The notes under the pieces were generated by a model that saw only the letters and a list, made by a program, of their open reading frames with translations, was not told the DNA's origin and searched no databases. The position numbers and the translations under genes were made by a program. This document shows, one piece after another, positions 1 to 8,837 of a DNA stretch of 64,000 nucleotides. The stretch lies in NCBI RefSeq assembly GCF_030812675.1, contig NZ_JAUSTE010000005.1, positions 186,001 to 250,000 of the forward strand, written 5' to 3'. Positions within the stretch are counted from its first letter, which is position 1. The number at the start of each line of letters is the position of its first letter. This DNA comes from Sinomonas atrocyanea. Its GTDB lineage: Bacteria > Actinomycetota > Actinomycetes > Actinomycetales > Micrococcaceae.

Positions 1-2
1 TC

Positions 3-353
3 ACCTACTGCGACCCCGAGATCGCCACGGTCGGCTACACCGAGAAGGCCGCCAAGGAGAAGTTCGGCGAGGACCAGGTGCAGACCCAGGAGTACAACCT
101 CGCCGGCAACGGCAAGAGCTCCATCCTCGGCACGTCCGGCATCATCAAGGTCGTGCGCCAGAAGGAAGGCCCGGTCGTCGGCGTCCACATGATCGGCGCC
201 CGCATGGGCGAGCAGATCGGCGAGGCCCAGCTCATCGTCAACTGGGAGGCCTACCCGGAGGACGTGGCCCAGTTCATTCACGCCCACCCGACGCAGAACG
301 AGGCTCTCGGCGAGGCCCACCTGGCTCTGGCCGGCAAGCCGCTGCACGGCTGA
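3..353 (+). CDS. lpdA: dihydrolipoyl dehydrogenase (E3), C-terminal part
   Basis: The gene enters from the left edge, so only about the last 116 residues are present. They form the interface/dimerisation domain of a pyridine-nucleotide disulphide oxidoreductase: it opens with the family segment YCDPEIATVGYTE and ends with the conserved HAHPTQNEALGEA stretch, whose His-Pro-Thr-x-x-Glu supplies the catalytic His/Glu pair. E3 reoxidises the dihydrolipoyl groups of 2-oxoacid dehydrogenase complexes using FAD and NAD+ in the cytoplasm. The next gene encodes an E2 subunit 51 bases downstream on the same strand, which supports assignment to that complex. The FAD- and NAD-binding domains lie outside the window. 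Confidence 0.95.
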   Translation, partial: TYCDPEIATVGYTEKAAKEKFGEDQVQTQEYNLAGNGKSSILGTSGIIKVVRQKEGPVVGVHMIGARMGEQIGEAQLIVNWEAYPEDVAQFIHAHPTQNEALGEAHLALAGKPLHG

Positions 354-404
354 GCCGACCCCGACACCATTCGCACGCAGAAGAATCAAGGAGCACGGGG
401 ACCC

Positions 405-2195
405 ATGTCTGAATCCGTCAACCTTCCAGCCCTCGGTGAAAGCGTCACCGAAGGCACCGTCACCCGCTGGCTGAAGCAGGTCGGCGACCGCGTCGAGATC
501 GACGAGCCCCTCGTCGAGGTCTCCACCGACAAGGTCGACACCGAGATCCCTTCGCCGGTCGCGGGCATCCTCGAGCAGATCCTCGTCGCCGAGGACGAGA
601 CCGCCGAGGTCGGCTCCCCGCTGGCGGTGATCGGCGACGGCGCATCCTCGCCGGACGCCTCCGGCGCGCCCGCCGCCCAGGAGGAAGAGCAGGCGGCTCC
701 TGCCGCTGCCCCCGAGCCCGAGCAGGCCCCTGCCCCCGAGCCCGAGGCGGCCGCCGCGCCGGAGCCCGCGGGCTCCTCCGCCGGTGCCCCGGCCGAGGGG
801 CACGAGGTCACGCTCCCCGCCCTCGGCGAGAGCGTCACCGAAGGCACGGTGACCCGGTGGCTCAAGGCCGTCGGCGAGACCGTCGAGGTCGACGAGCCCC
901 TGCTCGAGGTGTCCACCGACAAGGTCGACACCGAGGTCCCGTCCCCCGTCGCCGGCACCCTGCTCGAGATCCGCGTCCCCGAGGACGAGACGGCCGAAGT
1001 CGGTGCGGTGCTCGCGGTCATCGGCTCCGGCGCCCCGGCCCAGGCCGCCCCCGCCCCGGCTCCCGAGGCGCCCACCGCGGAGGCGCCCGCGGCCCAGGCA
1101 CCTGCCGCTGCCCCGGCTCCGGCTGAAGCACCGGCACCTGCCCCGGCTCCCGCAGCGGCCCCGGCTCCCGCAGCAGCCCCGGCACCGGCGGCTGCCCCGG
1201 CACCGGCATCCGCCCCCGCGGCCTCGGCCGCGCCGGCGCAGGGCGGCGAGTCGGGCTACGTGACCCCGCTCGTGCGCAAGCTCGCAAACCAGCACGGGAT
1301 CGACGTGACCTCGCTGACCGGAACCGGCGTCGGCGGCCGCATCCGCAAGCAGGACGTGCTCGCCGCGGTCGAGGCCAAGAACGCCGCCTCCGCGCAGGCC
1401 CCCAGCGCCCCCGCCGCGGCGGCCCCGGCCCAGGCTGCCCCGGCCGCCGCTGCCAACGGCTCCGTCTCGTCGCTGCGCGGGACCACGGAGAAGGCCCCCC
1501 GGATCCGCCAGGTCATCGCCCGCCGGATGCGCGAGTCGCTCGACACCTCGACCCAGCTCACGCAGGTCCATGAGGTCGACATGACGAAGATCGCGAAGCT
1601 CCGCGACCGTGCCAAGGCCCAGTTCCAGGCCCAGAACGGCGTCAAGCTGACCTTCCTCCCGTTCATCGCGAAGGCCGTGGCCGAGGCGCTCAAGCAGCAC
1701 CCGAAGCTCAATGCGGAGTACAGCGAGGAGACCCAGCAGATCACCTACCACAACGCGGAGCACCTCGCGATCGCGGTGGACACGGACAAGGGCCTCCTCG
1801 TGCCGGTGATCAACAACGCCGGCGACCTCAACCTCGCGGGCCTGGCCGGGCGCATCGCCGATGTCGCCGCGCGCACGCGCAGCGGCAAGATCGGTCCGGA
1901 CGAGCTCTCGGGCGGCACGTTCAGCATCACCAACATCGGCTCGGTCGGCGCGCTGTTCGACACGCCGATCATCAACCAGCCGCAGGTGGCCATCCTGGGC
2001 ACCGGGGCGATCGTGAAGCGCCCGTGGGTCTCCCAGAACGCCGAGGGCGACGACGTCATCTCGATCCGGTCGATGATGTACCTCTCGCTCACCTACGACC
2101 ACCGTCTGGTCGACGGCGCGGACGCTGGCCGCTTCCTCCAGACGCTGCGCGCGCGGCTCGAGGAGGGCTCGTTCGAGGCCGACCTCGGTCTCTGA
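405..2195 (+). CDS. sucB: 2-oxoacid dehydrogenase E2, dihydrolipoamide succinyltransferase (actinobacterial type)
   Basis: This 596-residue acyltransferase carries acyl groups on lipoyl-lysine to CoA. It has two lipoyl domains, each with the motif STDKVDTE (lipoylated Lys43 and Lys173), separated by an Ala/Pro/Glu-rich linker. A long Ala-Pro-rich linker (about residues 205-282) leads to a peripheral subunit-binding domain (about 284-322). The C-terminal catalytic domain has the active-site motif [12 protein letters not shown] with His566 and Asp570. Start: AAGGAG at 388-393, 11 bases before ATG. Two lipoyl domains and this length match the actinobacterial SucB/DlaT family, whose E2 can serve both pyruvate and 2-oxoglutarate complexes, so the exact substrate is inferred. 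lpdA precedes it, and lipB-lipA, which make its cofactor, follow about 6.6 kb later. Confidence 0.95.
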   Translation: MSESVNLPALGESVTEGTVTRWLKQVGDRVEIDEPLVEVSTDKVDTEIPSPVAGILEQILVAEDETAEVGSPLAVIGDGASSPDASGAPAAQEEEQAAPAAAPEPEQAPAPEPEAAAAPEPAGSSAGAPAEGHEVTLPALGESVTEGTVTRWLKAVGETVEVDEPLLEVSTDKVDTEVPSPVAGTLLEIRVPEDETAEVGAVLAVIGSGAPAQAAPAPAPEAPTAEAPAAQAPAAAPAPAEAPAPAPAPAAAPAPAAAPAPAAAPAPASAPAASAAPAQGGESGYVTPLVRKLANQHGIDVTSLTGTGVGGRIRKQDVLAAVEAKNAASAQAPSAPAAAAPAQAAPAAAANGSVSSLRGTTEKAPRIRQVIARRMRESLDTSTQLTQVHEVDMTKIAKLRDRAKAQFQAQNGVKLTFLPFIAKAVAEALKQHPKLNAEYSEETQQITYHNAEHLAIAVDTDKGLLVPVINNAGDLNLAGLAGRIADVAARTRSGKIGPDELSGGTFSITNIGSVGALFDTPIINQPQVAILGTGAIVKRPWVSQNAEGDDVISIRSMMYLSLTYDHRLVDGADAGRFLQTLRARLEEGSFEADLGL

Positions 2196-2216
2196 GGCAT
2201 CGCCGGCAGAGCGCAC

Positions 2217-2254
2217 GACGGCGCCCGCTCCCCTTTCCGGGGACGGGCGCCGTC
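2217..2254 (+). terminator. terminator-like hairpin after sucB
   Basis: Arms GACGGCGCCCG (2217-2227) and CGGGCGCCGTC (2244-2254) pair perfectly, with an inner TCCCC/GGGGA stem around a TTTCC loop. It lies 22 bases after the sucB stop. There is no clear U-tract, as is common in high-GC actinobacteria. Confidence 0.7.
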
Positions 2255-2322
2255 CGCGTTTCGTTACCCACTTGGGACGCGCACGCGGCGCGATCCGGCG
2301 CAGGCGGCCGGTCCGGCCCCAC

Positions 2323-2328
2323 TAGACT
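2323..2328 (+). promoter_or_regulatory. -10 element TAGACT, leaderless promoter of the 2335 gene
   Basis: TAGACT ends 6 bases before ATG 2335, placing the transcription start at or next to the start codon. No Shine-Dalgarno sequence is present. Confidence 0.6.
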
Positions 2329-2334
2329 CGGGTC

Positions 2335-2715
2335 ATGACTGTCGTCCTGAGCATTGTCGTCTTCCTGCACGTCGTCGGTGCAGCCATGATCGTTGGCCCG
2401 TGGATCGCGAACATGAAGAACCCCACGGTCGGCCCGCGGCAGTTCGACGGCGCGATGACCCAGCTCGTCACTGGCGTCATCCTGGTCGGGCTCATCACGA
2501 TCCTGTCCAAGCAGGCAGACAGCGGCGTGGCGCCGCTCGACACGAACCTGTACATCAAGCTGACGGTGAAGTTCATCATCGCCGTGGTGGTGGGTGCCCT
2601 GGCCTTCGTGGGCAACCGCCGCCGCAAGGCCGGCGAGAGGGTCACCCCGGGGCTCGCCCACGGCGTCGGCGGCCTCGCGCTGCTCAACATCGCCATCGCC
2701 ACGATCTGGCAGTAG
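2335..2715 (+). CDS. small integral membrane protein of unknown function
   Basis: A 126-residue protein with about four hydrophobic segments (residues 1-25, 40-60, 78-95 and 105-124). The first holds the helix VVFLHVVGAAMIVGPW, and a short basic loop NRRRKAGER lies between segments three and four. I do not recognise a family with an assigned function. It stands alone between sucB and the OsmC gene, with its own promoter 6 bases upstream and a hairpin after it. Expression as a leaderless transcript is inferred. High-GC codon use like its neighbours supports a real gene. Confidence 0.75.
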   Translation: MTVVLSIVVFLHVVGAAMIVGPWIANMKNPTVGPRQFDGAMTQLVTGVILVGLITILSKQADSGVAPLDTNLYIKLTVKFIIAVVVGALAFVGNRRRKAGERVTPGLAHGVGGLALLNIAIATIWQ

Positions 2716-2732
2716 CGTCGGCTGCTCCGCCC

Positions 2733-2772
2733 GGCCCCGCCGCCCCCGGTCACATTCGGAGGAGGCGGGGCC
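2733..2772 (+). terminator. possible terminator hairpin, long loop
   Basis: GGCCCCGCC (2733-2741) pairs with GGCGGGGCC (2764-2772) across a 22-base loop, 17 bases after the preceding stop codon. Weaker than the other hairpins here because of the loop length. Confidence 0.4.
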
Positions 2773-2850
2773 GTGTTGTGCCTAGGATGGGCGAGGACGG
2801 CGCACCCGACCGGCTGCGCCGCGGCACACCGACCACGGCAAGGAGCACAC

Positions 2851-3279
2851 ATGGCTACGATCCGCACCGCACACACCGTCTGGGAGGGCAACCTCTTCGA
2901 GGGCAAGGGGCAGACCACCCTCGACACCTCGGGCCTCGGCACGTACGACGTGACGTGGAAGGCCCGCAGCGAGGACGCGAACGGCAAGACGAGCCCGGAG
3001 GAGCTCCTCGCGGCGGCCCACTCGGCCTGCTTCTCGATGGCCTTCAGCAACGAGCTCGACGGTGCAGGCTTCAAGGCCGAGCGCATCGAGACCTCCTCCG
3101 CGGTCGGCTTCGAGCCCGGCAAGGGCGTCACGGGCAGCGAGCTCACCGTGACCGCCACGGTTCCCGGCATCTCCGAGGAGCAGTTCCAGCAGATCGCGGA
3201 GAAGGCCAAGGACGGCTGCCCCGTGAGCCAGGCGCTCTCCGGGATCACGATCACCCTCAAGGCCACCCTCGAGTCCTGA
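2851..3279 (+). CDS. OsmC/Ohr family peroxiredoxin
   Basis: This 142-residue cytoplasmic protein belongs to the OsmC family, thiol peroxidases that reduce organic hydroperoxides. Two reactive cysteines are seen: one in AAHSACFSM (early helix) and one in KDGCPVSQAL near the C-terminus, the usual OsmC pair. The N-terminus (TAHTVWEGNLFEGKG) resembles the family's first strand. Start: ATG 2851 is preceded by AAGGAG at 2840-2845; an in-frame ATG at 2773 would add 26 residues unlike the family, so I reject it. Role in peroxide defence is from the family; the inducing signal cannot be read here. It converges on the tricorn gene across a bidirectional terminator. Confidence 0.9.
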   Translation: MATIRTAHTVWEGNLFEGKGQTTLDTSGLGTYDVTWKARSEDANGKTSPEELLAAAHSACFSMAFSNELDGAGFKAERIETSSAVGFEPGKGVTGSELTVTATVPGISEEQFQQIAEKAKDGCPVSQALSGITITLKATLES

Positions 3280-3327
3280 GCGCCGCCCGCTGACCCGGGC
3301 CGCGGAGTGCCCCGCGCCCGGGCAGCG

Positions 3328-3360
3328 AAAGGCCCCTCCCCGACCCGGGGAGGGGCCTTT
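3328..3360. terminator. bidirectional terminator between osmC and tricorn genes
   Basis: AAAGGCCCCTCCCCG and CGGGGAGGGGCCTTT form a 15-bp perfect stem with a 3-base loop. The A-run and T-run at the ends work for both converging genes. Confidence 0.85.
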
Positions 3361-3388
3361 CCCGCGTCCGGGCGATGCCGGGGACGCC

Positions 3389-6300
3389 TCAGCCCTGGTA
3401 GGCCGGCTCCTTGAGGTCCGCGCCGCGGTCCTGGGGACGCGGGGGCAGCGGCGCCGGGCGCACCGAGCGGTAGCCCTCGCGCGCCGGCGGCCGCTGGGTC
3501 GGGATCTCGACGAGCATCTCCTTGAGCACGCCGATGCCGTGCTCGAGCTGCGGGTCGATGCCGGCCGCGTAGGCGTGCGGCGGGTACGCGACTTCGATGT
3601 CCGGCTCCACGCCGAAGTTCTCGACGCCCCAGCCGATGCCGCCCTCGAACCAGGTCGCGTAGCGCGGCTGGCTCACCGCGGTCCCGTCCGCGAGCTTGAA
3701 CCGGTTGTCGATCCCGATCACGCCGCCCCAGGTCCTCGTCCCGACCACCGGTCCGATCCCGCGCAGCTTCCCCACGGCGGTGATGATGTCGCCGTCGGAA
3801 CCCGCGAACTCGTCCGCGAGGATCACCACCGGGCCCCGGGGAGCGTGCCGCGGGTAGGTGCGGGGCTGCTCCCCCCGGGGGACGCTCCAGCCGGTGACGC
3901 GCCGGCCGATCAGCTCGGCCACGAGCTGGGACGTGTGGCCGCCGCGGTTGCGGCGCACGTCCACCACGAGCGCGTCGAGGGCCGTCTCCGTGTCGAGGTC
4001 GCGGTGGAGCTGGGCCCAGCCGCGCGCCCCCATGTCCGGCACGTGCAGGTACCCGAAGCGGCCCTCGGAGGCCTCGCGGACGAGCCGCCGGTTCGCCTGG
4101 ACCCAGTCCTGGTACCGCAGCCGCTCCTCGTCCCGGAGGGGCACGACGGCGATCCGCCGGGTCCGCCCCGACGCCTCGCCGTGGGCCGCGCCGTTGAGCA
4201 TCGTCAGCTCGACGACCTTGCCGGCGGCGCCGGCCAGCGCGGTCGCCGGCCCGAAACCGGGACCGAGCCGGACACCGTCGACCTCAAGCAGCCGGTCGCC
4301 CGGGCGGACGCCCGCCCCGGGCGCGGCGAGGGGCGAGGCGGCGAGCGGGTCGGAGGACTCGTTGGCGAGGACGCGGCGGACCACCCAGCCGCCGTCGAAG
4401 TCGAACTCCGCCCCGAGCCTGCCCTGTCCCCCGGCACCGGGCTCGGTGACGGCGGGGGGCGTGACGTAGGCGTGCGAAGTGCCCAGCTCGCCGTGGAGTT
4501 CCCAGATGAGGTCGACGAGGTCATCGTGCGAGCCGAGCCTGTCCACGATCGGCCGGTACCGGTCCCGGACCTCGTCCCAGTCCGCGCCGGCCATGTCTTC
4601 AGTCCAGAAGAAGTCGCGCTGCAGCCGCCAGGCCTCCTCGAACGCCTGCGACCACACCGCCCCGGGGTCGAGCCGCACCCGGATGCGCTCGAGGTCCACC
4701 GTGACGTGCTCGGCGTGCCCGTCCTCGGCCGGCTTGTCGCTCGGCACGCTGTGGACCGTCCGGTCGCGCACGTAGACGATCCTCGTGCCGTCGCCGCTGA
4801 GCCGGTAGGACTCCAGCGCCCCCACGAGCGTCGTCTCGTTGCCCGTGAGGAGGTCGAAGCGCTGCAGCGTCGGCGGGGCGTCCTTGTCCTCCGGCTTGGC
4901 CCTGCCCTCGCCGGTCGCGCCCGCGAGGTCGTGGGAGAGCCACAGCAGGGAGTCCTGCGCGGCTGCGAGGTGCGAGTAGTTGCCCTGGCGGACGGGCAGC
5001 GCGGTGACGCGGTGGCGGATCCCGTCGAGGTCGACGCGCACCTCGACAGGCGAGGCCGCCGACGACGGCGGGGCCGCGCCGTCGTCCGCGGGACGGCTCT
5101 GGGCGTCGTCCGCGAAGTCCGCCACCCGGGGGCCGAACGGGCTCGCCGTGGCCGCCGAGAGTGGGACGATGTACGGCTTGATGGGGCTCGGGAACGACAG
5201 GTCGAACGAATGGCCGTCGTACACCGGGTCGAAGCTGCGCCCGGAGAGGAACGCGAGGTACTTCCCGTCCGGCGTGAAGGCGGGCGAGGCGTCCTGGAAG
5301 CGGCCATCGGTGACGTCGGCCACGCGGCCCGTGGCCCGCTCGGCGAGCCGGAGCTTGGAGCGCGAGCCGAACGCGGTCACGGGCTCGATCCAGGCCAGCC
5401 AGCGCGAGTCCGGGCTCCACGCCAGCTCGGCGACCATGCCCTCCCCGACGCTGCTGAGGGTCGTGGCCGTGCCCTGCGCGACATCGACGAGGTGGACGTC
5501 GCCGAACGCGGTGCCGACGGCGAGGAACTTCGCGTCGGGGCTGGGCACCAGCTCGACCGGACGGTGCGCGGAGGGCAGTGGGATGCGGGCCAGCCGCGGC
5601 AGGGAATCCTCGTCCCCCGCTGCGGAGACGCCCGGACGCTGGGCCGGCACTGCGTAGGAGCGCGGCGCGCGGGGGCCCACGGTGGCCGGCGGCGCGGCAG
5701 GCGTCGCTGCCGCGTCCTGGCCGCCGGCGAGCGCGGAGACCGGCCGCGGCAGGCCGTCAGAGGCGGGGTCGGTACCGTACCCGGCGCTGCCGGCCTGCTC
5801 GACGAGTGCGGCGCCACCCGCGGCGGGGGCGGCTGCGGTGCCCAGTCCCCCGAGGCGGCGCACGAACAGCCCCTCTTCGCCCTCGTGGTCCGCGACGAAC
5901 GCGACGGCTCCGGAACCGAGCGGCCGCGCGAGCCGTGCACGCACCCCCGGGGTGGCCTCCACGACGTGGGAGGGGCCGTCGCGGTGCGTGAGCCAGTGGA
6001 CCGTGCCGTGCGACTCGACCACGCTGGCCCGTCCGTCGGGGGCAGGGACCACGTCGCCGAGATGGCGGCCGACGGCGAGGGGCCGGCTCCGGCGGGACGT
6101 CGAGGCCGAGGCGAGGGCGATCTCGAGCCGGCGCGGCTCGGCGTCGAGCGAGTCGAGGATCCACAGTTCGCCGGCGCTGTCGAAGACGACGCGGCGGCCG
6201 TCGGTGCTCGCGTGGCGGATGTAGAAGCGGTCGGAGTCGGTGTGCCGGCGCAGGCCGGCCCCTGCCCGGTCGACGGAGTACAGGTTGCCCACGCCCTCGT

Positions 6301-6931
6301 GGTCCGAGACGAACGCGATGCGCTCCCCCACCCACAGCGGGTCCGCGAGGTTGCCGTCGAGGTCGGCCAGGAGGCGGCGGAACTCCCCGCCGCCGTCGGG
6401 ATCGATCCACAGCTTGCCCGCTGCGCCGCCGCGGTACCGCTTCCAGTGGGCGGGCTCGCGGGTCAGGACGCTGCCCACGACGACGGGCCGGTCGTCGCCG
6501 ACCCGGGGGCCGAACGCGACCGAGTGCACGGGCCCGTAGGGGAGCTCCTCCAGCCAGCCGCCGTCGAGCGGCATCGTGTAGGCGTGGGTGTGGCGGGAGT
6601 CCGGCTGGTTGTGGGCGCTCGTGACGATCACCCTGCCGCCAGGCTCGAAGCCGCGGACCCTCGTGGTGGCGTGGCCGAACCAGCTCAGCTGCCGGAAGCC
6701 GCCGCCGTCGACCTCGGCGGAGACGACCTCGGGGGCGCTGCCCTGGACCACGGTCCACACGACCCTGCTCCCGTCAGGGGCGAAGCGGGGATTGCGCGCA
6801 GGCAGCCCGAGCGAGGAGAGCCGCCAGGCGCGCCCTCCGGCGACAGGGGCGAGCCAGACGTCGTCCTCGGCGACGAACGCCACGAGGTCCCCGTGCACGT
6901 GGGGATAGCGGAAGTAGCTGGAGCCAGTCAT
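3389..6931 (-). CDS. tricorn protease homologue (S41 family)
   Basis: A large cytoplasmic serine protease of 1180 residues, about the size of Thermoplasma tricorn (about 1070) with extra linkers. In order: beta-propeller repeats with WD40/TolB-like strands (1 to about 760), a helical core, a PDZ domain (about 850-940, with the motif GDRLLEVDGV) and an S41 catalytic domain. The tricorn active-site residues can be matched: Ser819-His820 in GTSHAY, nucleophile Ser1045 with Asp1046 in EFAGSDGD, and Glu1104 in GVENFGVEPD. The family trims oligopeptides downstream of proteasome-type proteases; its physiological partner here is unknown. Start: ATG 6931 rather than an upstream in-frame codon at 7000, because a TATGAT hexamer sits 6 bases before it and homologues begin near this point. 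Between residues about 390 and 460 lies a low-complexity Ala/Pro-rich insert. Confidence 0.9.
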   Translation of the reverse strand: MTGSSYFRYPHVHGDLVAFVAEDDVWLAPVAGGRAWRLSSLGLPARNPRFAPDGSRVVWTVVQGSAPEVVSAEVDGGGFRQLSWFGHATTRVRGFEPGGRVIVTSAHNQPDSRHTHAYTMPLDGGWLEELPYGPVHSVAFGPRVGDDRPVVVGSVLTREPAHWKRYRGGAAGKLWIDPDGGGEFRRLLADLDGNLADPLWVGERIAFVSDHEGVGNLYSVDRAGAGLRRHTDSDRFYIRHASTDGRRVVFDSAGELWILDSLDAEPRRLEIALASASTSRRSRPLAVGRHLGDVVPAPDGRASVVESHGTVHWLTHRDGPSHVVEATPGVRARLARPLGSGAVAFVADHEGEEGLFVRRLGGLGTAAAPAAGGAALVEQAGSAGYGTDPASDGLPRPVSALAGGQDAAATPAAPPATVGPRAPRSYAVPAQRPGVSAAGDEDSLPRLARIPLPSAHRPVELVPSPDAKFLAVGTAFGDVHLVDVAQGTATTLSSVGEGMVAELAWSPDSRWLAWIEPVTAFGSRSKLRLAERATGRVADVTDGRFQDASPAFTPDGKYLAFLSGRSFDPVYDGHSFDLSFPSPIKPYIVPLSAATASPFGPRVADFADDAQSRPADDGAAPPSSAASPVEVRVDLDGIRHRVTALPVRQGNYSHLAAAQDSLLWLSHDLAGATGEGRAKPEDKDAPPTLQRFDLLTGNETTLVGALESYRLSGDGTRIVYVRDRTVHSVPSDKPAEDGHAEHVTVDLERIRVRLDPGAVWSQAFEEAWRLQRDFFWTEDMAGADWDEVRDRYRPIVDRLGSHDDLVDLIWELHGELGTSHAYVTPPAVTEPGAGGQGRLGAEFDFDGGWVVRRVLANESSDPLAASPLAAPGAGVRPGDRLLEVDGVRLGPGFGPATALAGAAGKVVELTMLNGAAHGEASGRTRRIAVVPLRDEERLRYQDWVQANRRLVREASEGRFGYLHVPDMGARGWAQLHRDLDTETALDALVVDVRRNRGGHTSQLVAELIGRRVTGWSVPRGEQPRTYPRHAPRGPVVILADEFAGSDGDIITAVGKLRGIGPVVGTRTWGGVIGIDNRFKLADGTAVSQPRYATWFEGGIGWGVENFGVEPDIEVAYPPHAYAAGIDPQLEHGIGVLKEMLVEIPTQRPPAREGYRSVRPAPLPPRPQDRGADLKEPAYQG

Positions 6932-6937
6932 CCTCCG

Positions 6938-6943
6938 ATCATA
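6938..6943 (-). promoter_or_regulatory. -10 element TATGAT of the tricorn gene
   Basis: TATGAT (5 of 6 to consensus) ends 6 bases before ATG 6931. The spacer CGGAGG looks like a ribosome-binding site but lies too close to the start, so a leaderless transcript is more likely. Confidence 0.55.
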
Positions 6944-7006
6944 TTCACCGGCCGGGCCCCTCCCGGGCCGGCCACACCCGTGCGGGAGAGTGTGACGCAC
7001 GCCGCA

Positions 7007-8719
7007 TCAGGCGGGGCCGATCCGCGCGACCTTCCACCGCTGGCCGTCGTGCTGCAGGACGACTGTCAGCTCCTGGTCGAGGCCCGCGGGCCTCTCCCCG
7101 ACGGTGGCTCCGGTCCGGTCCTTGACGGCGTAGCCGGTCGTGACCACCCGGACCCGCACGGCGGCGCTCATCGAGCCCGAGGCCCGGTCCCCGGTGCCGG
7201 AGTCGAGGGACGCGGCGAGGACTCGGGCGCTGAAGCCCTCGAGCCGCTGGCCGCTGGCCTCGAGCCGGTCGAGGAGCCCGCGGTCCGCTGCGGCCGCCTC
7301 CGAGCCTGCGGCGTTGACCGCAGAGAGCATGCCGCGGTCGCGGCCGGCGATGGCCCTCGCCCGGATCTCCGACAGAGCCTGCACCGCCTGCACCGGGTCG
7401 GGGGCGGCGGCGCGGCGCCGGAGCTGCTCGGGCAGGGACTCCCACCCCGCCACGGCGCCCGTCTGGTCCGCGTCCGCGGGCTGGTCGCCTGCACGGGGGG
7501 CCGGAGGCCGGCTCCACCAGCCCGCAGCGACGGCGGCCACGACGAGCCCCGCGGCAAGCCAGAGGGCGGCCGCCGGAAGCGGGCGCCGCGCCCTCGCCCG
7601 GGGGCGGCCGGCCGGGCGCGGGGCCGCCCCCTGGGATGCGGCCCCGGCATGGGCTCCCCCGCGGCGCTGGGGCCGCTGGGGGCGCGCGCGAGGGCTGCGG
7701 CCCCTGGGATCGCCGCGGGACGGAAGGCCCAGGACCGGGCGCCGGCGGGCCGGGGCGGCCTGGCGCCGGGTCATCAGCTCGGGCAGGACGGCGGCGTCGA
7801 CGGCAGGGGCGAGGTCGACCGGCTCCGCCCGGCCGCTGCGGAGCACCGAGCGGGCGAGCTCCTCGGCCGAGGGCCGCTGGAGCGGATCGTCCCGCAGCGC
7901 CGCCTCGATGGCGGCCGCGAGTTCTGCCGGGACCTCCCGGACCATGAGGGACAGGGGCGGCCGATGCTCGGTCGGGACCGGCGGCTCGCCCGTGAGGGCA
8001 TACCAGGCGAGCGCCCCGAGGGCGAAGACGTCGGCCGCGGAGGCGCGCGCCGCGGAGCTCCGCCCGTCGCTCCCGGCCGGGCCACCGCCGTCGGCCGCCG
8101 CGGGCCGCCCCGCGGACGGGTCGGTGAAGCCGGCGGTGCCGGCCGCGCCTGCGCCGATGTCGCCCACCATCCGCCCGAGTCCGAAGTCGCCCAGCATGGG
8201 CCGCCCGTCGGCCGTGAACAGGACATTCCCGGGCGAGACGTCCCCGTGCGCGGTCCCGTCCGCGTGCAGAGCGGCCAGGGCGCGGGCGATCGGGACCACG
8301 ACGGTGATGCACTCCCCCACCGGAAGCCGCCCGCGGACGCGCACGAGGTGGCCCAGGGAGCCTCCGGCCGCGTACTCGCTCAGCAGCGCGACCGCTCCGT
8401 CCGCCGCACCCGCCGCAGGGAGGGCCCGGTGGACCCCCAGGACGTGGTCATGGGGGCGGGCACGGGAGACCCTCGCCTCCCTCTGCGCGCGGCCGAGGAC
8501 CTCGTCGGGGCCCAGGCCGGGGCCGGGGACGAGGAGCTTCGCCGCGAGCAGGCGCCCGGTGCCGGCCTCGCGGACGAGCCAGACCGGGCCCGCTGCACCG
8601 CGGCCGATGGCGCGGAGCGTCTCGTAGCCGGGCAGGGCCGGCGGCTGCTCACGGGCGCCCGGCTCCGCGGCGCCGTCTGCGGGCGGGAGGTCCGCCCCGG
8701 AAGGGCTGGCTGCGTCCAT
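7007..8719 (-). CDS. membrane-anchored protein kinase-like protein, variant HGD loop
   Basis: 570 residues. The N-terminal half is a protein kinase fold: glycine loop IGRGAAGPVW (38-47), ATP-binding Lys61 in AAKLLV, catalytic loop HGDVSPGNVLF with Asp160, metal-binding DFG at 178-180, and DVFALG in helix F. The Arg of the usual HRD motif is Gly, so activation-loop phosphorylation is probably not needed; all catalytic residues remain. After a basic, Pro/Arg-rich linker comes one transmembrane helix (about 382-402), then an extracytoplasmic domain of about 165 residues ending AVKDRTG...VVLQHDGQRWKVARI, like the small nuclear-transport-factor-2-type folds seen in secreted lipoproteins (weak match). 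It has no PASTA repeats. It lies upstream of and co-directional with the tricorn gene, separated by 75 bases. Function and substrates are unknown. Confidence 0.8.
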   Translation of the reverse strand: MDAASPSGADLPPADGAAEPGAREQPPALPGYETLRAIGRGAAGPVWLVREAGTGRLLAAKLLVPGPGLGPDEVLGRAQREARVSRARPHDHVLGVHRALPAAGAADGAVALLSEYAAGGSLGHLVRVRGRLPVGECITVVVPIARALAALHADGTAHGDVSPGNVLFTADGRPMLGDFGLGRMVGDIGAGAAGTAGFTDPSAGRPAAADGGGPAGSDGRSSAARASAADVFALGALAWYALTGEPPVPTEHRPPLSLMVREVPAELAAAIEAALRDDPLQRPSAEELARSVLRSGRAEPVDLAPAVDAAVLPELMTRRQAAPARRRPVLGLPSRGDPRGRSPRARPQRPQRRGGAHAGAASQGAAPRPAGRPRARARRPLPAAALWLAAGLVVAAVAAGWWSRPPAPRAGDQPADADQTGAVAGWESLPEQLRRRAAAPDPVQAVQALSEIRARAIAGRDRGMLSAVNAAGSEAAAADRGLLDRLEASGQRLEGFSARVLAASLDSGTGDRASGSMSAAVRVRVVTTGYAVKDRTGATVGERPAGLDQELTVVLQHDGQRWKVARIGPA

Positions 8720-8726
8720 GGCCCCA

Positions 8727-8732
8727 TGTCTA
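8727..8732 (-). promoter_or_regulatory. -10 element TAGACA of the kinase gene
   Basis: TAGACA ends 7 bases before ATG 8719. Start region lacks a ribosome-binding site. Confidence 0.45.
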
Positions 8733-8824
8733 CCGCAGATCCGGGCGTCCCGCAGAAGTTATCCACAGGCAGGGCCGGGTGCGAGGCTCGTCACACTCCC
8801 CGGCGCCGGGGCGGCTGCGCGGGC

Positions 8825-8830
8825 TAAGCT
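8825..8830 (+). promoter_or_regulatory. -10 element TAAGCT of lipB
   Basis: TAAGCT is followed by the 7-base spacer GGACCCC and then ATG 8838, predicting a leaderless lipBA mRNA. Confidence 0.6.
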
Positions 8831-8837
8831 GGACCCC

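Noticed and set aside
1019-1256. Ala-Pro repeat in sucB as a CRISPR or satellite array
   Set aside because: The repeats are in frame, encode the known flexible linker and lack spacers.
3539-8827. Open frame of about 1760 codons on the plus strand opposite the tricorn and kinase genes
   Set aside because: It mirrors the real genes: in such high-GC DNA the antisense frame rarely meets a stop. The product is Arg/Gly/Val-rich with no domain, no ribosome-binding site and crosses a gene boundary.
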